Source: Anoxypelagibacter sp902613655
GTDB taxonomy: Bacteria; Pseudomonadota; Alphaproteobacteria; Pelagibacterales; Pelagibacteraceae
DNA length: 64,000 bases
Assembly (NCBI GenBank): GCA_902613655.1
Contig: CACMHR010000002.1
Span: forward strand, 1 to 64,000
Reading direction: 5' to 3'
The translations under genes and the position numbers were made by a program. Shown here one piece after another: positions 42,051-51,082 of the stretch (the first letter of the stretch is position 1; each line of letters opens with the position of its first letter). A model generated the notes under the pieces. It saw only the letters and a list, made by a program, of their open reading frames with translations. It did no database searches and was not told the DNA's origin.

Positions 42051-42641
42051 ATGAGCAGAAAAGCTAAAATTTTAAGAAAAACTAAAGAAACAAACATCAC
42101 AGCCGAAGTTAATTTAGACGGCAAAGGTAAATACCAAATAAAAACAAAAATAGGCTTTCTAGATCATATGCTAGAGCAGCTATCAAAACATTCCCTCATA
42201 GATATCAAATTAACCGCAAAAGGCGATACTCATATAGATTTACATCACACTACTGAGGACTCAGGCATCGTACTTGGTGAAGCAATAAAGAAAGCTGCAG
42301 GAAACCGAAAAGGCATAAGAAGATACGCAAGCACAGTTATCCCAATGGATGAAACTTTGACTAGGGTTTCGGTTGATATTTCAAATAGACCTTACCTAAT
42401 ATGGAAAGTTGACCTCAAGGTAGAGAAATTAGGTGAAATGGACACTGAACTATTTAAAGAATGGTTCCAAGCTTTTTCACAGTCAGCAGGTATAACATTA
42501 CATGTTGAAAATATTTATGGCGAAAACAGTCATCACAAAATTGAATCTTGTTTTAAAGCACTGGCGCGATCTTTAAGAGAAGCTTTAGAATTGGACAAAC
42601 GGGTCAAAAATATTCTTCCTTCGACAAAAGGAAAACTTTAA
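42051..42641 (+). CDS. hisB: Imidazoleglycerol-phosphate dehydratase
   Basis: HisB dehydrates imidazoleglycerol phosphate in histidine synthesis. I choose ATG 42051 (196 residues, MSRKAKILRKTKET) over the in-frame TTG at 42042. GFLDHMLEQLSKHSLID, DLHHTTEDSGIVLGEAI, DISNRPYLIWKV, FFQAF-like EWFQAFSQSAGITLHVENIYGENSHHKIESCFKALARSLREAL are the metal-binding and family signatures. It is followed by hisA after 8 bases; hisH, usually between them, is absent. Confidence 0.96.
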   Translation: MSRKAKILRKTKETNITAEVNLDGKGKYQIKTKIGFLDHMLEQLSKHSLIDIKLTAKGDTHIDLHHTTEDSGIVLGEAIKKAAGNRKGIRRYASTVIPMDETLTRVSVDISNRPYLIWKVDLKVEKLGEMDTELFKEWFQAFSQSAGITLHVENIYGENSHHKIESCFKALARSLREALELDKRVKNILPSTKGKL

Positions 42642-42649
42642 ATAAAAAG

Positions 42650-43372
42650 ATGAAAATATTTCCTGCTATAGACATTAGAGGGGGAAAGTGTGTTCGGCTC
42701 CAAAAAGGTGATTTTGAAAAATCTACTGAATATAAAAAATCTCCTGCAGATCAAGCAAAAGAGTTCTTAGATCTAGGCTTTAAAGACTTACACATTGTTG
42801 ATTTAGATGGTGCTTTAAAAGGTAGGACAGTAAACTTAGATATAATTCGAGAAATAATAATTAATTATAATTTAAAAATTGAAGTAGGTGGCGGCATCAG
42901 ATCTCTTAATAGCATCAAGCAATATATTGATGTGGGTGTAGATAAAGTTATTTTAGGGAGTGGCGCAATTAAAAATAAAGAATTCTTAAAAGATGCATGC
43001 ATGAACTTTAAAAATAAAATTGCTTTAGGGTTAGATGCCAAGAATGGCTACTTATCTATTTCAGGCTGGAAAGAAAATTTAAATATAAAAACTATAGATT
43101 ATCTTAAAGAGGTAAATAGTTTTGGTGTTAGTAGAATTATCTATACAGACATTAATAGGGACGGGATGAAAATGAGCCCTAACTTACAGGAGACAATAAA
43201 AATTGCGAAAATTTCAAATTGCCCTGTTGTAATTTCAGGTGGAGTTTCTTCAATTAATGACATTACAAAATGTAAAGAGTTAAATAATAAAAAAATTGAG
43301 GGTATAATAGTAGGTAAAGCTATTTTTGATGGTGATATTAAACTTGAAGAGTTAGTCAAAGAAATCGATTAA
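42650..43372 (+). CDS. hisA: ProFAR isomerase (HisA)
   Basis: The 240-residue TIM barrel isomerises ProFAR to PRFAR. It starts IFPAIDIRGGKCVRLQKGDF with catalytic Asp8, and has HIVDLDGALKG, IEVGGGIRS, KVILGSGAI, YTDINRDGMKMSPN and VVISGGVSS. It differs from HisF in the same operon. A small basic ORF begins 4 bases after the stop. Confidence 0.96.
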   Translation: MKIFPAIDIRGGKCVRLQKGDFEKSTEYKKSPADQAKEFLDLGFKDLHIVDLDGALKGRTVNLDIIREIIINYNLKIEVGGGIRSLNSIKQYIDVGVDKVILGSGAIKNKEFLKDACMNFKNKIALGLDAKNGYLSISGWKENLNIKTIDYLKEVNSFGVSRIIYTDINRDGMKMSPNLQETIKIAKISNCPVVISGGVSSINDITKCKELNNKKIEGIIVGKAIFDGDIKLEELVKEID

Positions 43373-43375
43373 GTT

Positions 43376-43510
43376 ATGGTTGCAAAACTATCTACTATAA
43401 GAAGAAAAATTAAAAATGGAGACAAACTAGGATTTTCCGAAAGAGCTAGAGCTGTGAATAAGGGATTATTGCCCAGTAAAACAAAAAAAAAGAAAAATGT
43501 TAAAAAATAG
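43376..43510 (+). CDS. Small basic ORF between hisA and hisF, 44 aa
   Basis: An ATG 3 bases after the hisA stop opens a 44-codon frame ending with TAG at 43508-43510, overlapping the start of hisF by 14 bases in another frame. The peptide begins MVAKLSTIRRKIKNG and ends in a Lys-rich tail (KTKKKKNVKK); it has no Cys or hydrophobic helix. It fills a 124-base gap that would otherwise be the largest within the his operon. It could be a real small, basic (nucleic-acid-binding?) protein or a spacer; no family is recognised. Confidence 0.5.
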   Translation: MVAKLSTIRRKIKNGDKLGFSERARAVNKGLLPSKTKKKKNVKK

Positions 43511-44255
43511 AATTATACCTTGTTTAGATGTTAAAAATGGAAGGGTTGTTAAAGGAATTAATTTTGTTGAATTAAAAGATGCCGGTGACCCAGTTGAACA
43601 AGCCAAGATTTATAGTGATGGTGGTGCAGATGAGATTTGTTTTTTAGATATAACAGCATCAAACGAGAATAGAGATACTATTTTAGATGTGGTTAAAAAA
43701 ACATCGCAAGAGTGCTTTGTGCCTTTGACGGTTGGAGGAGGAGTAAGAAATATTGAAGATATTTCTAATTTACTTAAATCAGGTGCAGATAAAGTATCTA
43801 TTAATACAGCTGCAGTGACAAATAAAAAAATTATTACAGAATCAGCAGAAAGTTTTGGGTCACAGTGCATAGTTATCGCAATAGATGCCAAAAAAAAAAG
43901 CGAAAAAAGGTGGGAGGTATTCACTCATGGAGGCAGAAACTCTACTGGTCTTGACGTTCTCAATTACGCAAAAGAAGTTGAAGAATTAGGAGCAGGAGAA
44001 ATTTTATTAACTTCAATGGATAGAGACGGAACAAAAAAAGGTTATGATTTGGAGCTAACCGAGTTAGTTTCTAATTCTGTTAATATTCCAGTTATTGCAT
44101 CTGGTGGTGTTGGAAAACTCGATCACTTATATGATGGTCTGAAAAAAGGTAAAGCGAGCGCTGTATTGGCTGCATCTATATTTCATTTTGGTGAATTTTC
44201 TATAAATGACGCAAAAAAATATTTAGAATCAAAGGGAATTCCTGTAAGAATTTAA
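43497..44255 (+). CDS. hisF: Imidazole glycerol phosphate synthase subunit HisF
   Basis: HisF, the cyclase subunit, turns PRFAR plus ammonia into IGP and AICAR. The 252-residue barrel has IIPCLDVKNGRVVKGINF (catalytic Asp11), SDGGADEICFLDITAS, VPLTVGGGVRN, VSINTAAV, LTSMDRDGTKKGYD (second catalytic Asp) and IPVIASGGVGK. HisF normally receives ammonia from HisH, which is not encoded in the window. AICAR feeds purH, also in this window. Confidence 0.96.
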   Translation: MLKNRIIPCLDVKNGRVVKGINFVELKDAGDPVEQAKIYSDGGADEICFLDITASNENRDTILDVVKKTSQECFVPLTVGGGVRNIEDISNLLKSGADKVSINTAAVTNKKIITESAESFGSQCIVIAIDAKKKSEKRWEVFTHGGRNSTGLDVLNYAKEVEELGAGEILLTSMDRDGTKKGYDLELTELVSNSVNIPVIASGGVGKLDHLYDGLKKGKASAVLAASIFHFGEFSINDAKKYLESKGIPVRI

Positions 44256-44260
44256 TAATA

Positions 44261-44536
44261 ATGTTTAAAACTTTAGAAGAATTAATAAAAACTATTCGTC
44301 AAAGGAAAAATTCATCTAACGATAACTCTTACACAAATAAATTATTAAGTGATAAAAAATTAAGCATAGATAAAATTAAAGAGGAAATCTCAGAGCTTCT
44401 TGAATCTATAGAAAAAAATTCAAATAAAGTACACGAAACTGCCGATGTCTTATATCATTTAATGGTTCTTTTGGAGGCAAACAATATTGAAATTGAAGAT
44501 GTTATGGATGAATTAAAAAAAAGACAAAAAAAATAA
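44261..44536 (+). CDS. hisE: Phosphoribosyl-ATP pyrophosphatase
   Basis: HisE hydrolyses PR-ATP to PR-AMP. The 91-residue all-helical protein starts LEELIKTIRQRK and has SYTNKLL, KIKEEISELLESI with the Mg-binding ExxE/D helix, and VHETADVLYHLMVLLEANNIEIEDVMDELKKR, the typical HisE/MazG-like pattern. It follows hisF by 5 bases and the HIT gene follows its stop by one base. Confidence 0.94.
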   Translation: MFKTLEELIKTIRQRKNSSNDNSYTNKLLSDKKLSIDKIKEEISELLESIEKNSNKVHETADVLYHLMVLLEANNIEIEDVMDELKKRQKK

Positions 44537-44537
44537 T

Positions 44538-44903
44538 ATGAAATACGATAATGATAATATATTTGCTAAAATTTTAAGAGGTGAAATACCTTGTAAAAAA
44601 ATTTTTGAAAATGAATTTGTGCTTTCTTTTTATGATATAAATCCTCAAAAAAAAATTCACGCTTTAATTATTCCTAAAGGTTCATACATTGATTTGGACG
44701 ACTTTATTAAAAATGCCAAAGAAAAAGAAATTTTAGAATTTTTTAAGGCAATATCACATGTTGCTAAATTATTGAAAATATCAAATATTGAAGGCGGGTA
44801 CAGAACTTTATCTAATATAGCTAAAAATGGCAGGCAAGAAGTTCCTCACCTTCATTTCCATTTATTTGGAGGAGAAAACGTTGGTAAAATGGTATCTAAT
44901 TAG
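44538..44903 (+). CDS. HIT family nucleotide-binding protein
   Basis: The 121-residue protein opens DNIFAKILRGEIPCKKIFENEFVLSFYDINPQ, the HINT-branch start, and has the histidine triad in VPHLHFHLFGGE near residues 105-116. It hydrolyses nucleoside phosphoramidates or related adenylates. The gene is the last of the his operon order and converges on lolA with an 8-base overlap of ends. Confidence 0.94.
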   Translation: MKYDNDNIFAKILRGEIPCKKIFENEFVLSFYDINPQKKIHALIIPKGSYIDLDDFIKNAKEKEILEFFKAISHVAKLLKISNIEGGYRTLSNIAKNGRQEVPHLHFHLFGGENVGKMVSN

Positions 44904-45462
44904 GATTTGGGATCTGAAATAACTTTTTATCAATTTCTTGATTTTTAAAAATATTTTTCAATATAAAAGTTGTTTTACTTCCATCTAAATTTACAATTTC
45001 CCATCTTTCTAAATCAAAGCTAATCAAATCAAAAAAAAATACTATTTCACCCTTATTTTTATTTGAATATATAATTTTAAAATGATTATTATTTTGAGTT
45101 ATGGACCCAGATAAAATTAAATTTTCAAATTTTTTTTTATCTAAAATGTCCAAAAAATAAGATGTTTTTGTTGGATAAAAATAGCTCTTATTATACCTTG
45201 CTTGATGAAGAATTAAGGTATTTTTATTTATTATTAATTGTTTCTGATTTTTATCCTCGTAAATGCATTTTAAAAAATGAGGTCTTTTTAAAAAACATTT
45301 ACCAGATTCTTGTTTGTCATGAGAAATTTGGTTAAAATCAAATTTTAAAGTGTCAATACTATTAAAATTTCCTGTTATTTTCTGTTTCTCATTAGCACTT
45401 AGAGTTTTATTAAATATAAATAGTAAAATAATTATTAAAATTAATGTAGATTTTCTAATCAA
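44896..45462 (-). CDS. lolA: Outer-membrane lipoprotein carrier protein LolA
   Basis: The 188-residue periplasmic protein has a signal peptide (about 1-23, ending TLSAN) and the LolA fold pattern: LKFDFNQISHDKQESGKCFLKRPHFLKCIYEDKNQKQLIINKNTLILH in the first half and a beta-rich second half. It shuttles lipoproteins from LolCDE to the outer membrane. Sequence conservation is low, but ftsK-lolA order is typical for alphaproteobacteria and they are only 3 bases apart on the same strand. Confidence 0.88.
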   Translation of the reverse strand: MIRKSTLILIIILLFIFNKTLSANEKQKITGNFNSIDTLKFDFNQISHDKQESGKCFLKRPHFLKCIYEDKNQKQLIINKNTLILHQARYNKSYFYPTKTSYFLDILDKKKFENLILSGSITQNNNHFKIIYSNKNKGEIVFFFDLISFDLERWEIVNLDGSKTTFILKNIFKNQEIDKKLFQIPNPN

Positions 45463-45465
45463 AAA

Positions 45466-47538
45466 CTACAGAACCTCTCTCTTACCGGTATGATTGGCTT
45501 TACTAACGATCCCATTTTCTTCCATCTGATCAATCATTCTAGCTGCTCTATTGTATCCAATTTGAAGTTTCCTTTGTAAAAAACTAGTAGATGCTTTTTT
45601 TTCATTTTTTACAATTTGAATTGCTGTTTGGTATAAGTCATCATCTGAATCATTGATATTTGTCTCGCTAGCCTCATTTCTTTTCTCCAATGTAATTTCC
45701 TCAATATAATCAGGATCCCCTTGTGATCTAAGAAAACTTGTGATCTTTTCTATCTCACTTTCAGACATGTATGGACCATGGATCCTAAATATTTTGTTTG
45801 CGGACGACATGAAGAGCATATCACCTTTCCCTAATAGTTGTTCTGCACCCTGTTCACCCAAAATAGTTTTGCTGTCTATTTTTGAGCTTACCTGAAATGA
45901 AATTCTAGTTGGAAAATTTGCTTTTATAGTTCCAGTTATAACGTCCACACTCGGTCTTTGCGTAGCCATTATTATATGAATTCCAGCAGCTCTTGCCATT
46001 GCAGATAATTTTTGGACATAATTTTCAATTTCTTTTCCTGATATGAGCATTAAATCTGACATCTCATCTACAACAACAACTATGTAAGGCATTTTAATTT
46101 TGTGTTTTTGGTTATAGCCATTAATATTTCTTACACCAACCGAACTCATGAGTTTATATCTATTTTCCATCTCTCGCACAGTCCAGCCAAGAGCAGCAGT
46201 TGCTTTTTTGGAGTCAGTTATAACCGGTGTTAATAAATGTGGTATACCTTCGTAGGATGACAATTCCAACATTTTTGGGTCAATCAAAATAAATTTACAA
46301 ATATTTGGATTATGTTTGAATAATAATGACGATATGATTGTGTTAATACAGACTGATTTTCCGGATCCGGTTGTTCCCGCAATTAACAAATGAGGCATAG
46401 CAGTTAAATCAACAATAATTGGAGACCCGGATATACTTTTTCCGAGAGCTATAGGAAGCTTTATATCATTTTTATTAAAATTTTCAGATTGTAAAATTTC
46501 TGAGAGAACTACTCCGTCTCTTTTTTCATTGGGTATTTCTATGCCGACAGTATTTTTTCCAGGCATGATAGCAACTCTAGCTGATAAAGAGCTTGTATTT
46601 CTCGCAATATCTTCTGACAAATTTATAATTTTAGACACCTTGACACCAGCAGCAGGTTCAAACTCATATAAACTAACCACAGGCCCATTACTAACTTTTT
46701 TAATTTTTCCATTAATTCCGAAATCTAAAAGAATTTTTTCAATAAATTCAGTACTAGGATTTTTTGAATTTAAATTTTTTGAAGGCTGTTTTTTTTCTAA
46801 TAACCTCAAAGAAGGTATTTCAAAAATACTTTTTTTATCATTCACAGTTTCTATTGTATTTTTAAATAAAAAGGACTGTTGTTTTGTTTCGATATTATTA
46901 GAATCATTTTCTGTATCTGACTCTAAAGGAGTAACTTTTTCGTCAGAAGCCACCTTTTTTTTAAAAATTTTAATTAAAATGTATTTTATATTTATATTTG
47001 AAGCTAAAACAAAAAAAGTTAAAGTCAGAAGTAAAAGGAAAACTTTTGAAAAATTACTCTCGATTATTGGTTCAAATTTACTTAATAATGAGTAACTTCT
47101 CTCCCCAATAAAACCAGAATTTCCGTTATCAATTAGCCAAAAAGAGTTATTGAATGTGATATATACAAACAAGCATCCAAAAATTGTGTAAATTATCGTA
47201 TAAAATAATTTGCTTAAAAAATTATTTATTTTTTTATTAAAAATCAAACTAATTCCCCACGACAAAATACTTAAAGCAATTAAAAAAGATATTAAACCAA
47301 AAGATTGCAGAAAAAAATCAGCTGATATATTTGAATAAATCTCAAAAAAACCACTGGTCCCATGTTCGTCTATTCTATAAATAAGTGTCTGGTTTTTTGG
47401 GGAATAATTAATTAGAGAATATGAAAAAACCCCAAAAATGCTTATTAATATGAGACCACATACCTCAACGATCCTTTTTTTAAAAAAGTCTAAAGTATTG
47501 CTATAAATGTCTTTATTTATTTTAAGTTTACGAATCAT
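45466..47538 (-). CDS. ftsK: FtsK/SpoIIIE DNA translocase
   Basis: The 690-residue protein has four N-terminal membrane helices (about 25-45, 75-100, 108-128, 160-180), a short variable linker, the translocase module with Walker A GTTGSGKSVCINT near 387-399, Walker B VVVVDEMSDLM, IHIIMATQRPSVDVITGTIKANFPTRISFQVSSK and a C-terminal winged-helix gamma domain (ASTSFLQRKLQIGYNRAARMIDQME) that reads KOPS. It moves chromosome termini through the division septum and helps dimer resolution. The linker is short compared with E. coli. It is divergent from hemH with about 60 bases between. Confidence 0.97.
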   Translation of the reverse strand: MIRKLKINKDIYSNTLDFFKKRIVEVCGLILISIFGVFSYSLINYSPKNQTLIYRIDEHGTSGFFEIYSNISADFFLQSFGLISFLIALSILSWGISLIFNKKINNFLSKLFYTIIYTIFGCLFVYITFNNSFWLIDNGNSGFIGERSYSLLSKFEPIIESNFSKVFLLLLTLTFFVLASNINIKYILIKIFKKKVASDEKVTPLESDTENDSNNIETKQQSFLFKNTIETVNDKKSIFEIPSLRLLEKKQPSKNLNSKNPSTEFIEKILLDFGINGKIKKVSNGPVVSLYEFEPAAGVKVSKIINLSEDIARNTSSLSARVAIMPGKNTVGIEIPNEKRDGVVLSEILQSENFNKNDIKLPIALGKSISGSPIIVDLTAMPHLLIAGTTGSGKSVCINTIISSLLFKHNPNICKFILIDPKMLELSSYEGIPHLLTPVITDSKKATAALGWTVREMENRYKLMSSVGVRNINGYNQKHKIKMPYIVVVVDEMSDLMLISGKEIENYVQKLSAMARAAGIHIIMATQRPSVDVITGTIKANFPTRISFQVSSKIDSKTILGEQGAEQLLGKGDMLFMSSANKIFRIHGPYMSESEIEKITSFLRSQGDPDYIEEITLEKRNEASETNINDSDDDLYQTAIQIVKNEKKASTSFLQRKLQIGYNRAARMIDQMEENGIVSKANHTGKREVL

Positions 47539-47599
47539 TTTCTTTACTTTGTATCATTATTAAAAAATTGATAAAGTTTTTAAAAAAGATGAAAAAATC

Positions 47600-48604
47600 A
47601 TGGAAAAAAACCATCCAAAAGTAAATTACGGCAAAACAGGTATTTTATTAATAAATTTAGGCACACCTGACTCAACAAGCTGGCTGGATATTCGAAAATA
47701 TTTAAAAGAATTTTTATCTGATAGAAGAGTGATAGAAGTAAATCCTTTAATTTGGCAGATAATTTTAAATGTATTTATTCTAACTTTTAGGCCTTCAAAA
47801 ACGGCAAAAGCATACAAGAAAATTTGGATGTACAAAGAAAATATGTCACCGTTAAGACATTACACAATCATGCAAGCAAAAAAACTCGGAGATAAAATTA
47901 AAGGTGAAAATACAATTGTAGATTATGCAATGCGTTATGGAAAGCCAAGCATAAAAGATAAAATATACAGTTTACAAAAAAAAGGATGTGAAAATTTAAT
48001 AGTTTTACCCCTCTATCCACAATACGCTGCAGCCACAACTGCTACGGTTTGCGACGAGGTTTACAGATGTTTAACTCAGATGAGATGGCAACCAAGTTTA
48101 CAAATTATACCACACTATGAATCTGAGCCTTTGTACATAAAAGCATTAGTTAAAAGTCTTGATAAAAAAATTTCACAATTAAGTTGGAAGCCAGATACAA
48201 TTGTAGCATCTTATCATGGTATCCCAAAAAAATATTTTGAAAAAGGTGATCCTTATCATTGTTACTGCCAGAAAACTACTCGCTTGATAAAAGAAAATTT
48301 TAAGAGTGATGTGCCTATTATAACAACTTTTCAATCTAGATTTGGACCACAAGAGTGGTTGACTCCTTATACTGATAAGACTTTTGAAAAACTTCCTCAA
48401 GAAGGAAAGAAAAATATTTTAGTTATTTGTCCAGGTTTTTCGTCTGACTGCGTAGAAACTTTGGAAGAAATTTCAATACAAGGAAAAGAAACTTTTTTAG
48501 AAAAAGGAGGTAAAAACTTTGAGGCAGTTTCTTGTTTAAACGACAATGAAGATCATATTAATTTGTTATTACATCTAACTAATAAATTTTTATCTAATAA
48601 ATAA
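47600..48604 (+). CDS. hemH: Ferrochelatase
   Basis: HemH inserts Fe(II) into protoporphyrin IX. The 334-residue protein starts KTGILLINLGTPDSTSW, with FLSDRRVIEVNP, MRYGKPSI, VLPLYPQYAAATTATV, ASYHGIPKKYFEKGDPYHCYCQKTTR with catalytic His, TTFQSRFGPQEWLTPYTD and CPGFSSDCVETLEEI. The C-terminal Cys-containing extension of some FeS ferrochelatases is not seen. hemJ starts at the stop. Confidence 0.97.
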   Translation: MEKNHPKVNYGKTGILLINLGTPDSTSWLDIRKYLKEFLSDRRVIEVNPLIWQIILNVFILTFRPSKTAKAYKKIWMYKENMSPLRHYTIMQAKKLGDKIKGENTIVDYAMRYGKPSIKDKIYSLQKKGCENLIVLPLYPQYAAATTATVCDEVYRCLTQMRWQPSLQIIPHYESEPLYIKALVKSLDKKISQLSWKPDTIVASYHGIPKKYFEKGDPYHCYCQKTTRLIKENFKSDVPIITTFQSRFGPQEWLTPYTDKTFEKLPQEGKKNILVICPGFSSDCVETLEEISIQGKETFLEKGGKNFEAVSCLNDNEDHINLLLHLTNKFLSNK

Positions 48605-49038
48605 TGAATACTTACTTATTATTTAAATCACTACACTTAATAGCTGTTATATCTTGGATGGCTGGATTGTTATACTTACCAAGAATTTTTGTTTATCACG
48701 CTGAAACGTCTAATAACAAGGATAAATATGATACTTTTTTAACTATGGAAAGAAGATTACTGCTCTATATCATGAATCCTTCAATGATACTTTCATGGAT
48801 ATTTGGTTTATTACTTTTACATTCAGTTGGTTTAAGCACTTTAAAAGAGTCCTGGTTAATTATTAAAATAGTTTTAGTTTTGGCTTTAACTTTTTACCAT
48901 TTTTTCTTATTTAGTTGTCACAAAAGTTTTAGTGAAAATGAAAACACACATTCATCGAAATTTTTTAGAATTATCAATGAGGTTCCAACTATATTGTTAA
49001 TTTTTATAATATTTATCGTAGTTTTTAAGCCTATTTAG
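48604..49038 (+). CDS. hemJ: Protoporphyrinogen oxidase HemJ
   Basis: HemJ is the membrane-bound protoporphyrinogen IX oxidase of many proteobacteria (UPF0093). The 144-residue protein has four membrane segments and the heme-ligand region LFKSLHLIAVISWMAGLLYLPRIFVYH near 7-33, with the first His and WxxGLxYxPR pattern typical of HemJ. Its product is the HemH substrate. The hemH-hemJ-rho order is typical. The gene ends inside a short hairpin. Confidence 0.92.
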   Translation: MNTYLLFKSLHLIAVISWMAGLLYLPRIFVYHAETSNNKDKYDTFLTMERRLLLYIMNPSMILSWIFGLLLLHSVGLSTLKESWLIIKIVLVLALTFYHFFLFSCHKSFSENENTHSSKFFRIINEVPTILLIFIIFIVVFKPI

Positions 49039-49042
49039 GCTT
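49027..49042. repeat. Short inverted repeat at the hemJ stop
   Basis: AAGCCTA (49027-49033) and TAGGCTT (49036-49042) are perfect arms around TT and include the hemJ stop codon. There is no T tract after it on either strand, so it is not a canonical terminator; it may form a transcript 3' end or a weak attenuator before rho. Confidence 0.45.
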
Positions 49043-49098
49043 GAATAATAATTATAAATCACTATATTTAAAATACTTACCTAATCAAAAAAATCATT

Positions 49099-50370
49099 AT
49101 GAATTTACAAGAACTAAAGCAAAAATCGCCTTCAGAGTTAATTACCCAGGCAGAGAAACTTGGAATCGAAAACCCAAGCACTTTAAGAAAACAGGAAATT
49201 CTGTTTTCAATTTTAAAGAAGCTAGCAGATAAAAAAGAGCAAATCACAGGAGGCGGAGTTTTGGAAGTTTTACAGGATGGTTTTGGTTTTTTAAGAGCAA
49301 TAGAATCTAATTATCTTCCTGGTCCAGATGATATTTACGTAAGTCCAAGTCAGATCAGAAAGTTTGGATTAAGAACGGGAGACTCAGTTGAAGGTGAAAT
49401 TAGAGCCCCAAAAGATGCAGAAAGATATTTTGCATTACTGAAAGTAAGTCAAATTAATTTCGAAGATCCCGACAAAGGAAGAAATAAAATTGCTTTTGAT
49501 AACTTGACCCCGTTATACCCTGATCAACAACTTAAAATGGAAGTTGAAAAAAATACTGCAGAAAAAAAACCAGACCAAACAGCAAGACTGATTGATTTAG
49601 TTAGTCCTATTGGTAAAGGACAACGATCATTAATAATTTCTCCACCCAAAGCTGGAAAAACAATAATTTTGCAAAATATTGCAAATTCTTTAGCAATAAA
49701 TCATCCTGAGTGCTATCTCATGGTTTTATTGATCGATGAAAGACCAGAAGAAGTTACCGATATGCAGAGAACAGTTAAGGGAGAAGTTATTAGTTCAACA
49801 TTTGATGAACCTGCGTCTAGGCACGTTGCTGTGGCAGAGATGGTAATAGAAAAAGCTAAAAGGCTTGTTGAACATAAAAAAGATGTAGTCATTCTATTAG
49901 ACTCAATAACACGACTTGGTAGAGCTTATAATGCTGTAGTACCGAGCTCTGGGAAGGTTTTAACTGGAGGTGTAGATGCAAATGCTTTACAGCGTCCAAA
50001 AAGATTCTTTGGAGCAGCCAGAAATGTTGAGCAAGGGGGATCCCTAACAATTATATCGACTGCCCTTGTTGATACCGGTAGTAGAATGGATGAAGTTATA
50101 TTTGAGGAGTTTAAAGGCACAGGTAATTCAGAGTTAATACTTGATAGAAAGATCGCAGATAAAAGAATCTACCCAGCTATTGATATTACAAGGTCAGGCA
50201 CAAGAAGAGAAGAATTATTATTTAAAAAAGAAGATTTGACCAAAGTGAATGTACTAAGGAGAATTATTAGTCCAATGGGAACTATGGATGGAATAGAATT
50301 TTTAATGTCGAAATTAAAAAATACAAAAAATAACGCAGATTTTTTTATTTCAATGAACAAACCGGGATAA
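49099..50370 (+). CDS. rho: Transcription termination factor Rho
   Basis: The 423-residue RNA helicase has an N-terminal helical part (MNLQELKQKSPSELITQAEKLGI), the cold-shock-like RNA-binding domain (GGGVLEVLQDGFGFLRAIESNYLPGPDDIYVSPSQIRKFGLRTGD, about 51-95), Walker A PPKAGKT near 182-188, LMVLLIDERPEEVTDMQR Walker B and the Q-loop/R-loop region SSGKVLTGGVDANALQRPKRFFGAARN. It is of usual length. Its gene follows hemJ by 60 bases; an inserted three-gene block separates it from mnmE. Confidence 0.98.
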   Translation: MNLQELKQKSPSELITQAEKLGIENPSTLRKQEILFSILKKLADKKEQITGGGVLEVLQDGFGFLRAIESNYLPGPDDIYVSPSQIRKFGLRTGDSVEGEIRAPKDAERYFALLKVSQINFEDPDKGRNKIAFDNLTPLYPDQQLKMEVEKNTAEKKPDQTARLIDLVSPIGKGQRSLIISPPKAGKTIILQNIANSLAINHPECYLMVLLIDERPEEVTDMQRTVKGEVISSTFDEPASRHVAVAEMVIEKAKRLVEHKKDVVILLDSITRLGRAYNAVVPSSGKVLTGGVDANALQRPKRFFGAARNVEQGGSLTIISTALVDTGSRMDEVIFEEFKGTGNSELILDRKIADKRIYPAIDITRSGTRREELLFKKEDLTKVNVLRRIISPMGTMDGIEFLMSKLKNTKNNADFFISMNKPG

Positions 50371-50392
50371 CTTTTATCAATTAATTAAAATT

Positions 50393-51082
50393 ATGATTTT
50401 AAGTATTATAATTCCCGTTTATAATGAAGAAAAAACAGTACTTAAATCACTACAATCACTCAAAGATTTAAATAAAAATTTGTTTCAACATGAAGTAATA
50501 GTTGTAAACGATGGCTCACAAGATAGCACAAGTAAAATTTTAAATGAAAATAAAAATTTGTATGACAAACTTTTAACAAATGAGACAAATAAAGGTAAAG
50601 GTTTTTCAATTAAAAAAGGAATAATCGAGGCAAAAGGCACACATATAATCTGTCATGATGCAGATTTAGAATATAATCCAAAAGATATTTTAAAATTTGA
50701 AAAAATTTTTGCAGATTTTGATGCCGATGGAGTTTTAGGCTCTAGATTTAATTATTCTGATTATACAAGATCCCACAATATACTTAATAAATTCGCCAAC
50801 CATTTAATTACCTTAACTTTTAATCTTTTGTACAACACAACTTTTACTGATATTTATTCATGCTATTTTGCATTTAAAAAAGAACTCATAGATCCGAATT
50901 TACTTCAAACATCTGGATTCGAACAACACGCAGAAATACTTTGCAAAGTTGTAAAAAGTGGAAAAAAATTTTATGAAGTTCCAATAAATTACAGTGGTAG
51001 ATCATACTCCGAAGGAAAGAAAATCCGACCTCACCATTTTTTTTCTGTTATATATCAAATTTTTTTAAGACGTTTTATTTAA
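50393..51082 (+). CDS. Glycosyltransferase family 2 (DPM1-like)
   Basis: The 229-residue protein has the GT-A start LSIIIPVYNEEKTVLKSL, VVNDGSQDST near 38-47, NKGKGFSIKKGIIEAKG near 64 and the DXD equivalent HDADLEYNP near 89-97, then LGSRF and a C-terminal YSGRSYSEGKKI, matching dolichyl/undecaprenyl-phosphate mannosyl- or glucosyltransferases. No C-terminal membrane helices. It likely charges a polyprenyl phosphate with a sugar for surface glycosylation. Its end overlaps the convergent membrane protein by 18 bases. Confidence 0.92.
   Translation: MILSIIIPVYNEEKTVLKSLQSLKDLNKNLFQHEVIVVNDGSQDSTSKILNENKNLYDKLLTNETNKGKGFSIKKGIIEAKGTHIICHDADLEYNPKDILKFEKIFADFDADGVLGSRFNYSDYTRSHNILNKFANHLITLTFNLLYNTTFTDIYSCYFAFKKELIDPNLLQTSGFEQHAEILCKVVKSGKKFYEVPINYSGRSYSEGKKIRPHHFFSVIYQIFLRRFI

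Noticed and set aside
46529..47095. Plus-strand frame of 188 codons within ftsK
   Set aside because: Entirely antisense to the FtsK linker and membrane part; Ser/Phe/Lys-rich composition typical of a shadow frame.
49027..49042. Hairpin at hemJ stop as a terminator
   Set aside because: No T tract follows on either strand; kept only as a short inverted repeat.
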